Of a stretch of 64,000 nucleotides of DNA, positions 12,901-23,357 are shown in pieces. The stretch's first letter is position 1. Each line of letters opens with the position of its first letter. Source of the DNA: Anoplolepis gracilipes (Eukaryota > Arthropoda > Insecta > Hymenoptera > Formicidae); NCBI RefSeq assembly GCF_047496725.1, contig NC_132979.1, forward strand, positions 4,853,501 through 4,917,500. Reading direction: 5' to 3'. Made by a program: the position numbers and the translations under genes. The notes beneath the pieces are model-generated. The model was not told the origin of the DNA, ran no database searches, and saw nothing but the letters and a program-made list of their open reading frames with translations.

Positions 12901-15500
12901 AAATTAACAAAAAATTGATAGCGTATGTCGACAACGCTTTTTTGCATCTTCTCTCATTCGGCTTTGATTTTATGCATTTACACGTATGTACGGCGTAAAA
13001 GTTTAATAGACTCATTTATCTTGAAAATACACGTGAAAATTTTTTTATGAATTTCAATGAAATGCAAAGATAATTTAATGCATGAATTTTAGCAGGATTT
13101 AAAAAATTTGACTTATGCTATTTTTAAAATAAACGACATACATAATTCAAATTCGATCAATAACTAATTAAAAATAATTTAGTAAAATATTTACATACAT
13201 TTAAATTTTTGAAACTCTAGTTATAGCATTTTCAAAATAAACAATTCAATTTAATCGTATCTAAATATAACTCATTGTAGAAATAATAATATCCATCACA
13301 ATTTCTTTTATTACTTGAGAAAAGGCTATATATACATGCATACATGTGTGTGTATGTGTGTTACATCACAAATATTTTACGTGATGTTAAGAAGAGAGGA
13401 CGGTGAAATCGAGGAACGTCATTTGTAGAATATTGGAGTACAATCTGGCGGATTGCATTCTTTGAAACATTCGATCCTCAATGTCGAAGAAGGGACTAGA
13501 AATACGGAAGCGAGAGAAAATCGAAGACCAGTGGAGATTTCTCAGAAAAAGATAACATACCGTGGCATTCAGAAATAGATTCTAAACTTGTTCGTATTTC
13601 TACCGATATTACATTTAATATCCAGTATTGTAGGATTTCGTCGACCGAAACTCACAAATAATATTGAATTATTATATTAATTTGTTTATTAATTTATTGT
13701 ATATATTAATATATTGTAGCTCTCGCATTAATCATTTTCTAATAATGTAGAGTGAAGAATTTGCCTTGTTTAATCAAGAAGATTGTCAATATAAAGTTGT
13801 ATCTTAAATTCTTATAATTTCAGATTATATTCGATATAAATTTAGCAGTTTGATAATTGTAAAAAATTCTTATTTCTCAATTTTTTTTGTAGATACAATA
13901 TTCCGAAGACAAACACATGCAAAACACAAGTTGACAGGTATTGCTACACTGAAAGAATCGCACAGATATAAACCATGCAAAAGTACTTTACTGAGAAATA
14001 AAACATAATTCCGCACGTATATACAGGAAATATCTGCGCTATCGTGTCGATATGCTATTCAACGTCTTTTCACGCTCTTTCTCACTCTAGCGAGATCTCG
14101 TTTCCTGCCGACAGGCGAATCCATCAGTATATATTGAGAATTCTAGAGAAAATGACGTATTCTCAGATTCAGCGAACGAGCTCCTGTCTCGTTGATATCG
14201 GCAGAAGGATGCGGTGAATGCATTGCATCCGGAATCGATTCTGTCAAGAATGTTAACGACGGACGAAAGAAGCGTGCGCTTAACCATTGTTGATAGAAGC
14301 GTAATTATACATGCCGGTGATTGAATTTTACATTACAAGCGCATTTCTGCAGATTAATCCGGTTCTTAAGGCGTCTTTAAAATATATAGACCGTCTTCTG
14401 GCCTCTTCGCGGAACATAAATTAAATCGATAAACGCCGATGGCAAATTTATGAATGCAAAAACTCCTTTAAGGACTCTGTATTTATTTTAAAAAAATAAC
14501 TTAAAATATATAAATAAATTTAACACATAGTTAATAGCATTTTTAAACAGATTTTTTTACAACATTCAAATTTGATTCAAAATTGTATAGCTGTCTCGGA
14601 ATTTAATCCAAAGCTTCAGCATTTGTAAGTAGTAATAATCACAGTATAAGCAGACAATACAAGATGCGTAGAAATGACTATACATCATCAGGCAAATAGA
14701 ATAAAAGGGTGGAAAGAACAATTATGATCAAAACGGAAGAATAAAAGTTAATATACAAGTACTAAAAAGACGCGTTCTAGCATTTGATTTAATATAACTT
14801 AATACAAAAATATTACAAAACGTCTAATAATTATATTTATCTACTCTGATTTATTTGATTATGTTTATTCCCAATACTGTAGGCATTATATGTATGAAAC
14901 ATCATTCAACAAATTGCAGTTTTATTTCTTTTTAATAAATTTTGTAAGATATCTGATATTTTGCTGAAAATGATGAATTAGCATCTCATTTATACAGAAT
15001 TTAAGTATAAGAGTCTCATTTAATCCAGTTTCACGGTTTAATATAATTTTAAATTAGTTGGAACGAGAATAGCTAATAACATTTTGCGGATTGAAAACAA
15101 AAAAAGGAAATGTTTATAAAAAAGATGTTTTTTAAAAATATCCAACAAAACTTTGAATTTTGAAGAAAATATCTTTCTTTTAGTTATTCGATCGAATACA
15201 TCCTATAGATCTAGGATATTCCTTTCGCTCTAATCGTAGCTTTTACAAGTTATAGAATAACGTTGCTTCTCTTTCGTTCCTTGATGTATCGACGTAATCC
15301 TTTCATCGATCCGCTCGGTTATACGCGGCACCATCAGTGTAACACGTGCGGAAGACTATTCATCGAGCTTGCCGCGGCCTCGCTTTCCTTTTACCGACCC
15401 CGGGTGAAGATAGCGGCTGACAGCTTGCACGGAGGAGCTACGGCAAAGATGATGTAGCATCGCGGTGGCGAAGACGGCGATGAACTCACGCCTCGTTTGT

Positions 15501-15557
15501 ACCAGCGTAAGAACGCTGGTCTGGATGCACTACTGGCCGGCACGTTTTGCCGGCCAG
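15501..15557. repeat. Pair of GC-rich perfect stem-loops
   Basis: First stem: ACCAGCGT (15501-15508), four-base loop AAGA, ACGCTGGT (15513-15520). Second stem: CTGGCCGGCA (15533-15542), five-base loop CGTTT, TGCCGGCCAG (15548-15557). A short (CAGC) repeat, CAGCCAGCCAGCCAG, follows directly. They sit about 860 bp downstream of the 16417 donor in the direction of the Beat gene, so they would be present in its pre-mRNA. Confidence 0.85.
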
Positions 15558-16416
15558 TCAGCCAGCCAGCCAGACTCGGGAAGATGAATTACACCGGGAC
15601 GTGATGGTGCCGTTTGCTTCACGGTAGCGCCACCCCGATCGGAATCGCGGAAACTTGTGTACGGATCCCCGACACACGTCGGCGGCGCTCCGGCCCCTCC
15701 GGAGCTCTCCTCCTCGCGTTCGTCTTATCGAGAGCTCGCGTGCTTCTCGGGCTCTCCGTGTCTCGATGCTCCAGAGCAGGGCAGAAAGAGGAGGGAGGCG
15801 GGGGAGGCAGGGGAGAGAGAGGGGGAAGAAGCGAATGGCGATGGGGGAAAGATTGATTGCATCGAATCTCGCGTATGGTACGACGAAAGAACCCGGCGCT
15901 GTCGAGTTTCTGAGCGGCGTTTTAAGGAATTTCGCTTGCATCGCGAACGGAGGATTCCTCCGACCTCGAAACGCATGAATAGGGATGAACATTTCGAACC
16001 GCTTCGGATACGCTCGATGTGAGCGATCGCTTGTTCCATCTTCGATGCGGTTGTACCGAGCGAGAGAATATTGCAAGAGCGCTCCGTTAATCGGGGAAAA
16101 TCAAATCTACGATAATGTCTCCGCTCCGATTACCATTAAAGTTCCTCGACATTTCTTTTATTCTAATTCTGTCGATTTGTCATGCATTTTCTCGAATACA
16201 TTTTCTTAGCGGATGTACCATAAGAAGTGTGTAATACGTGAATTTTACGAAGAGATTAATAAAAATAAAGAAAAATATTTCAATTTCTTGTATCTATGTA
16301 TTTATAGATTATTTCGACAGAGTTAACGTTGCAATATGATAGGACTGATGATATAAAAAAAAAAAAAAAAAAATAATACAAATTTCAACGTAGAAAACAC
16401 AAATTAAGGGACATAC

Positions 16417-16622
16417 CTCAACCTTTACACCGGGCCGAGGAAATATCTGAGTCCTTTGACTGCTGTCGGGCAGAAATCGAAAAAATTCATGATCGTCCTT
16501 GTACCATTTGACCGAGTAGAGACCGCTGCCACCAGTTATTTTCCATTCGCATCTCAGATCGATCGAGGCACCCACCACGGCCTCTTTTGGCATCTTAAAA
16601 TCCACTTGAATATCGCTGCCCA
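16417..16622 (-). CDS. beat: Beaten path (Beat) family Ig protein, exon with N-terminal half of first Ig domain
   Basis: Internal coding exon of 206 nt on the minus strand. The acceptor reads TTTTGTGTTTCAG just upstream (16623-16635) and the donor is GAG followed by GTATGT (16416-16411). It opens with the last two bases of a split codon (phase 1 intron) and then encodes 68 residues, ending in phase 0. Residues 1-68 form the first half of a V-set-like Ig domain: the B-strand cysteine is residue 24 (DLRCEW), and LYSVKWYKDD (34-43) carries the core tryptophan at 39. HEFFRFLP and FPRPGVKVE follow. LYSVKWY followed by E-F-[FY]-R-[FY] is the characteristic Beat family signature. Known for the family: Beat proteins are secreted or membrane-anchored neuronal proteins that bind Sidestep-family receptors and steer motor axon defasciculation. 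The subfamily (beat-I to VII) cannot be fixed from this domain alone. An upstream signal-peptide exon is required and was not found in the window. Confidence 0.88.
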
Positions 16623-17154
16623 CTGAAACACAAAACATCCATCCATTTTCAGTATCCGCAGAGCAGGAATGATATATTAGAGCGAAATTATTGATTATCT
16701 CTCGCGTAGAGAAAATAAAATTTAATTCAATATCACAAGAAACAGTGCATATTTCAAACTTTTCGAAAACTTTATGCGTATCGAAGATTTATAAACTAAG
16801 ATGACAGAGACAAATTTTTACTTTTCGTCTGGAACGATTTCATCCATTGCATCTTTATGGTGATTTACTGATCGTGAACGATTCCGTAATTTTGAAAGCG
16901 CAATCCAGCTTTCGCGAATTGTGTTATCAAGCTCGCTCTAATTCTTGATCACGAATAGAGTTTCTAATCTGCCGCGGCGCGCAATTCCAGGCTCCTATTT
17001 CACTAATCCGTGGACGCGGACACGAGATGCGACGTTTAGAGTCCGCAGACGTCTCGCAATTACCGCCCGCGTCTGTCAGCCGAGTGCGGGTTACAAATAG
17101 TAAAAGCGTAGTGTGTTAAGCGTGAGAATAAATACACGGTTAGCGAAGAGGAGG

Positions 17155-17168
17155 AGGGGGGGGGGGGG
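17155..17168. repeat. Poly-G run
   Basis: Fourteen guanines within a GGAGGAGG-rich context, followed by further G-runs to about 17195. A potential G-quadruplex on the plus strand (C-rich on the transcribed-gene sense strand). Confidence 0.85.
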
Positions 17169-18612
17169 CGCTAGAAGGACTAGGAGGGCTCGGGGCAAAT
17201 GCCACTGCGAGTTTCGTGCCCGAAGTTCCCTCCGAAACTCGAAACGAACGCACTTTGCTGTGCATACATAGATAGTAGAACTTGCACGAGTTATTACGAT
17301 ATTGTAGAATAACGTTTCTAGGTCGGATTAAAGTTTCAAAGTTTAATAGGAAGTTGGAAGAGAAAGTATAATAAGTGATGTGTGTATTTATAAGCAGTAT
17401 AATGAATTATAAATAATTAATAATTATTGAAAGAGAAAAAATGCCGCAAGTGACGCAATATAATTCAAATGCAAAACTGTATTGCAATTTATATAGAACA
17501 CAGTATAACAATTAATTCTTAATTTTTTTTTTTTAGTAAAACACTGCTATATCATTAAATATTTTACTGGCAATTAATTATGTTTCTTTTTTTATGTTTC
17601 GTATAGTAAGAGACGTTGTTATACATGTCGATAATTATCGCCATGTATAACATTGTCTGTATCGTTTCTATAGATATCATAACGAGTTGTATCACAGCAG
17701 ATGAACTTGTCATATCGAAATGCCGGTCGTGTACGGTGAGAGAATTTATTTCAAGCTGGTAACGAACGTTACGTATTAACTCCGCCGGATGGTTCATAAT
17801 ACTGCAGGTATCGGGTTAATTTGGGGTGGATGAAGCGCGGGGGCGGCTGGAAAGCGCGGCGTGAGGGATCACGAAGCGTGTTGGGTTTAAGTGCGCAGAC
17901 CGTTGCCGTTAAAGGTCTATCGAGCGGAATGTGGGGAGACCTCGATTGCTCTCCGCGTCGGCTGGTCAGTGTCCGCAATTTACAGTCGCGCGTGTTAAGA
18001 TTTAATGACGCGCGAATTTCGGTTTGCGAGTCAAGGTGCCCAAAGGGCAAACCGGGGGAAGGGAGGGGGGGGGGGGGGCTCGTAAAGCTCTCGCAGTGTT
18101 CTATACAGTGTTCGTGAATTATGATCCAGGCACAGGATAGCTTTATCGGTTGGGAAATAAATTTTTGATTTTTGTATCCCATACGAGAAAGTCATATGAA
18201 ATATAATGCCATTGCAAATAAACGGTACATCGTATAACTTTCATGTAGGACTGTTTATTACGTCGCTTGTCATATATGTATGTATGTATATAAGATGTCG
18301 AGTTAAAAATAGTCTCAAGTAGTTATTTAATTAAATGTTCTCTTTATACAATTATTCTTTTTTTTATTTACAAAAAAAAGGAATAAACTTTTTTCATAGA
18401 AGAAGCTAAATATGTCTTGTAAAGATTGTTTATTATATGTATATAATGTATATATATATGTGTAAATACATATATGTACATTATAGTGGAATATATAGGG
18501 CACTGCGTTGACGTTCCACGGAATTGGCCTAACCGTCGGTGTCAGTTGCAGTTGCTTCCAACGCCGCGGTTTGCATTTCGCGATGCATTTTCGAACGCGT
18601 CTCTCCATCATT

Positions 18613-18616
<4 letters not shown>

Positions 18617-18671
<55 letters not shown>
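18617..18671. repeat. (TC)n microsatellite
   Basis: About 27 perfect TC units, followed by TGTCTGTCT. Serine-leucine open frames through it are artefacts of the repeat. Confidence 0.95.
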
Positions 18672-18675
<4 letters not shown>

Positions 18676-19034
18676 GTCTTTCTCCTTCCGTATCTCGTCC
18701 GCGCGCGTCGTCAATTTCCGTCGTTACAACGACCGAGTCGTTAACTTGCCAATGGAGTTTGACATCTCATAGCTGAGACTGCATTACGGACGTTTCCGTG
18801 CCATTTATCAACGGCACCTGGCGTATTGAAAACTGTTTTGCTGCGATGGGACGTTTGAAAAGGAAAACACCAAAAGTATTTGCCATCATCGATTTTAGTT
18901 ACGATACATTTCAATCAAAAAGAACTTCAATAACGCACAATGTACTTGTGGTCGTTTACTTCTATAACAATTACGTAAAAAAGTTAAAAGACAATTTTCT
19001 CTTAACAATATAAAATTTGTGTCAATATTTTCAA

Positions 19035-19035
<1 letters not shown>

Positions 19036-19088
<53 letters not shown>
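19036..19088. repeat. (TA)n microsatellite
   Basis: About 26 perfect TA units. Confidence 0.95.
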
Positions 19089-19091
<3 letters not shown>

Positions 19092-20285
19092 CTTAATTTT
19101 ATTTTTAATTTACAAATATTTAACTGTAAATATTTCTCTCCCTCTCCGTTCAAAATATATATACTATCATCTCGATTTTTAATTTATTATATGAATCCAT
19201 TCAAATAGTCTGCTTGACATTTATTGAGATAATATAACGCGGGTATATATTATGATCGTATCTGGCAGAGATCTTCCCGCAGTGCCGCAGTAAATAAAGT
19301 CACGAGAAAGAAGAAGCCGCGAGACAAAAGCTTCCTTAAGATATATTCTAAGTGACAGCACAGTCCGTTATCGCCGCATAGTTCCTATAAATCCTATCCT
19401 TTCCCTCTACTATTCGTTATTATCCGGCGACAAAGACGGCACATTACGCAAAGGAATTTTCCAATTGTTCAACTGTCCAATTGTTTCAATCGGAACCGCT
19501 CTCATGAGTCGTCCCATTATTGTCGCGGAGGCTTCCCACTGCATTTTGGACGCAGCGGCGGGAATATTTCTTACTCATCGGCGGACGTTAAAGCTAAGTC
19601 TTTCAAACTGTCCGAGTCTTTTCAGGCGTTTCCTTTAGAGTGTCTGATCTCCACCGGATTCCATTCAAGTCATGCAAGACTGCTTTTCGCGAATTGAAAT
19701 CGAATGCTTGGGCTACCTCTCCGTCTTTGCGACGATCCTCGTCTCGCGTCCATTCTTCTTCATTCCCTACCTCCCCCTCGGCATGAAATTTATCTCTAAA
19801 CAAGGTAGACGTCTAGATTTGCGATTCCTCATCCGCGAAGCAGAAACGTTTGTGTCAAATCAAAAACGTTTGCCGATGCGAACTTTTCTTCGTCTCGCTT
19901 GGCGAAGCGAAATAATATTTCTGACAAGAGAAGCGTTCTCATGTGTATTTCGCTTTATCGTTTTACCTACGTCGGAGCATTATTGCTCCAACTTTTTGAT
20001 CGTAACTGCGTATATAACATGCGAATGTATAAAATATTTTTCATTCAATATTCATATTATTAAACATTCAAGTGCGCCACTTTACACCTTTCCGTGCGGA
20101 ATTTTCTAACATTAGTATTCAACATTAAAATCCTAGTCTAATTAAACTTTAAATTTAAATTCTGAAGAAGCAAAATCCATTTAAATAGTGTAATCATAAA
20201 AATAAAAATTTAATTTTTAAACTCCAATATATTTAATTAGATTAAATATATTAAATATTTAAAATTTTTTTTAAACGTGCATTTA

Positions 20286-20580
20286 TATACAGGGTTTGTC
20301 GAAAAAAGTGATCATTTTTTGTTAGTTTCCAAATTTTGCTATTATATATATCTCTGTAACTAAGTCTTAAATAAAAATTTTAGTAAAGTAAACTACACTT
20401 CAAATTAACTGAAGATTATAATTGTGTTAATCTTTTAACTCTACAAAGTTTGGTTTGCTTATAACTGGAAAGTTATTGATGCTTCGACTGCTTTTAGCTG
20501 CGGAAAAAGTTGCTTCTTTCGACACGGACATCAATCGGCTGTGCATTCCGTGTTCGCGAATTCTAGGACACTCTGTATAT
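20286..20580. mobile_element. Short non-autonomous DNA transposon-like (MITE-like) element
   Basis: The left end reads TATACAGGGTTTGTC and the right end, read inward on the other strand, TATACAGAGTGTCC: imperfect terminal inverted repeats of about 14 bp beginning with TA-CAG. The interior of about 265 bp has no transposase frame. TA at both ends would fit a TA target duplication as in Tc1/mariner-type elements, but a (TA)n tract starts right after the element and blurs the right boundary. Family assignment is inference. Confidence 0.55.
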
Positions 20581-20586
20581 GTAGTA

Positions 20587-20587
<1 letters not shown>

Positions 20588-20623
<36 letters not shown>
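20588..20623. repeat. (TA)n microsatellite
   Basis: About 17 TA units directly adjoining the right end of the MITE-like element, possibly expanded from its TA insertion site. Confidence 0.93.
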
Positions 20624-20626
<3 letters not shown>

Positions 20627-21954
20627 GAGTATTGTTTGAACTCCGAATGGTTCTAAATAAAAATCGCCGCTAAATTATCCCGGAAGCCATCGTTAGCGCA
20701 TTAAGTACCCACGAAATCTTTCTGGATTCGGAAACGTACGGTCACGTGGCGCATAAGAAGTCACGCGGGCTACGAATAACAAGCTCGTCCATTTCTCCGG
20801 CATTCTCCTTGCTCATAATCGGTGCTCGTTAATGGCGCGCGAGAACGGCTCGACAGCAGTACAAGTTTACGGGGCTCTGATTGCGAGAGCTCGTTTTTCC
20901 GATTGCCAGTCGTTGCCCGCAACCAATTTCTGCCTGACGCGCGCGCTCGCGAAGCCCTGCAACACTCTGATTTGGGGAAACGACTTCCGGCTAACTCGCC
21001 GCCAGTCGAAACCTCATTACCGCTCGAGGATTGAGCACCCTTTCTCTGAGGGAGAAAGAGACGGCGGGGGGGAGGGGGGGAGGACGGGTTCGCGCGCGAT
21101 TGTGGGATAAATAAAAGCGCTCCGTCGTTTTACGTGCTTTTCGCAGAGACACAAGACGGCCACTTCGGGATGTTTCCCTTTGTCTCCGGATTATGCAAAC
21201 GCGACGATGCCGCTTTCTTTCGATAGGTCGATGCAGCGAGAAGCCCTTGCAATTTCGCGGAAGAGCTGCTCTTTGAAGTGGATGTAAACGTGAATGTCCC
21301 TGTTAGAATGGCGCGCACGCGTGAAAAGGCTTTTCCGGAAAAAGTTTTTCCTGTCGTTCTCTCATTGTAAATTTCGTCCGATTCTGTTCGGCTGCACTCG
21401 AAGGAATCTTGTTGATTGACCTAGAAATACAACATTGTCCCGAGTTATCCTTAGGAAAGATACGAGAGAATCCATCGACGACAGATTGATCAGCGAACTC
21501 TTTAGAGAATTTTGCTGATTTTTCGAAAATATTCAACAATCCGCGAGAATTACACGCGCGCTCGTTCACGCGAAAATTCACGTTACACCGTTAGCATGGT
21601 TATTTCGCGAATATTATACCGCGCTCTGTATAGAGAAATGAAGCGCCTTTATACAAGAGAAGTACGGCTTTACTTCTCCCCTTTTGATCGAGCCCGAAGT
21701 AATATCGCCGCCGCGCGAAGAGAAGACGGTAGATAAAGCTGGCCTTCTTCTCGAATGAAATATGCAATCCCCTTTCGCGCCATAATGTAAAGGATGAAAC
21801 TTGTAGTTTTCTTTTTATCCACTAGGAGTTTCACCTTCGCCCTTTATTTGATCCGTTAACGATAAAATTCTCTTTTTCGGAGCTAACGCAATATATATGA
21901 CGAACGTTGTGCACCGGTGAGCATCGCGGTAGCATAACGGGATGCAAAACGGAA

Positions 21955-21979
21955 CTCTCTCTCTCTCTCTCTCTCTCTC
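21955..21979. repeat. (CT)n microsatellite
   Basis: Twelve perfect CT units. Confidence 0.93.
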
Positions 21980-22954
21980 AGGGTTGTATGCCCTCGAGGG
22001 TTGCATTATCTCAAAGTGCGTTAGTTATTATCCGCCATCGCGAGAACTTGGATCATAAATGAAGTGCTTAACTCAAACACAAACTGTTGCAATACCGCAG
22101 CGTATACCTTCTAATTCTACTTACGCGCTTTCTTTTGAAACACCTGCATTTTGAGACTTATTCTTCTCACGGCGCTTTCATAAAAATGATGCAATTAAGT
22201 TGTGACATTTTTTTCGATTAACATGGAAATAAGCGCAGCGTGCGGTATATTTTTAATTTTCATAAAAAATAATGTCATAAATTTTACAATCAATAATTCA
22301 ACAATACATAATAAATTGAAGAAAAAAATTGTTAGCGAATAAAAGTTTGCTGCAGCGATTAAAAAATTACTACACAATTTGTTTTGTAATTTACCGTACA
22401 TGTTTGACCATTAAATTGTTTTTCTTGTTGCAATTCCTCATTAAGAGAGTTGGTGTCGTAATTGAGACACGTAACGTATATATTTCATGCAGAATTATAA
22501 AGATGTTCTAAGAACAAGCACGCGCGCGGCATCATTTGCAACGAGAAATAAAATCAACGGCGCGTAACGGCCGGAAAGCGTTGAGGTGCCATTAAAGTGC
22601 ACCGTAATGAGGAACGGACCGGGCGCGCGTAATTAGTAAATCAGATTTACGTAATCCTGTTTGTATCGCGATCGGAAAGAAACAAGACTTCGGAAGCTCC
22701 AAGGTAACGAGATTGCCGCGGGAAAAGCGCGGCTCGATTCGCGCATTTCTATGCCTTCTCTTCTCCTCTTTTCTCTTTTCTCGCGTTATAACTTCTTCTC
22801 GCACGCGTTTCCGTCCTGATTTATTTTTTAATTAATAAGAAAAAGTAAAGATCGTAAAAGATCTTTTTATGCCTCACTTCTCTTTGTTGCCTCTGGCATT
22901 TTACTCTTCCTTCCGCTCCGAGAAAGAGAGAGAAAAAAAGAAAATGAGAAAGGG

Positions 22955-22975
22955 TTTTTTTTTTTTTTTTTTTTT
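22955..22975. repeat. Poly-T run
   Basis: Twenty-one thymines following a purine-rich AGAAAGAG tract. No retroelement sequence is recognisable beside it. Confidence 0.9.
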
Positions 22976-23332
22976 AATCCGAGAAACTCTAACCGGAAGC
23001 TTGATAATTGTCGCGGCGACACTAAACTCACGACGCGGTTTGCCGCTGGTTTGCATTATGGTTTCCACCCCATGCTGGCCGCCAACCGGCGATGGTGAAT
23101 TTAACTTGTTGTTATTACCACGAAGAACCGGAAGAGCTTAAAGCGGATTAACCGTCTTTTTTATTTCACGTCTGCCCCGGTTAGGTCGGTGGTTGCTAAC
23201 TACGTACTTGGTCACGCGAATCCGATTAGGGGAATTCGAAGATGAAAACTGCAACCACGCCATAGTTTCTGGTATATATAAACCGTTATATTAAACTTTC
23301 AAGATCATGATAATAATTATATAAAATATCTA

Positions 23333-23357
23333 TGTGTGTGTGTGTGTGTGCGTGTGT
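23333..23357. repeat. (TG)n microsatellite
   Basis: TG repeat interrupted once by CG. Confidence 0.9.

Larger units (their letters stand above)
3797..16416 (-). other. Intron between the two Beat exons (12.6 kb)
   Basis: Bounded by the GTATGT donor at 16416 and the CAG acceptor at 3797, phase 0, so it interrupts the Ig domain between the E and F strands. It holds AT-rich sequence, a 9-bp AT minisatellite (4182-4238), GA tracts (7979, 8380, 9903), a GC dinucleotide run (8448-8465), poly-A runs (7086-7108, 9680-9700, about 16353-16371) and two GC-rich stem-loops (15501-15557). Open frames inside it, such as those around 15558-16076, overlap rival frames on both strands and show no domain. I see no alternative exon with convincing splice sites. 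Confidence 0.8.

Noticed and set aside
15558..16076. Long minus-strand frame of 172 codons in a GC-rich patch.
   Set aside because: Four other long frames on both strands overlap it, it has no domain, and it lies inside the intron between the Beat exons without suitable splice sites.
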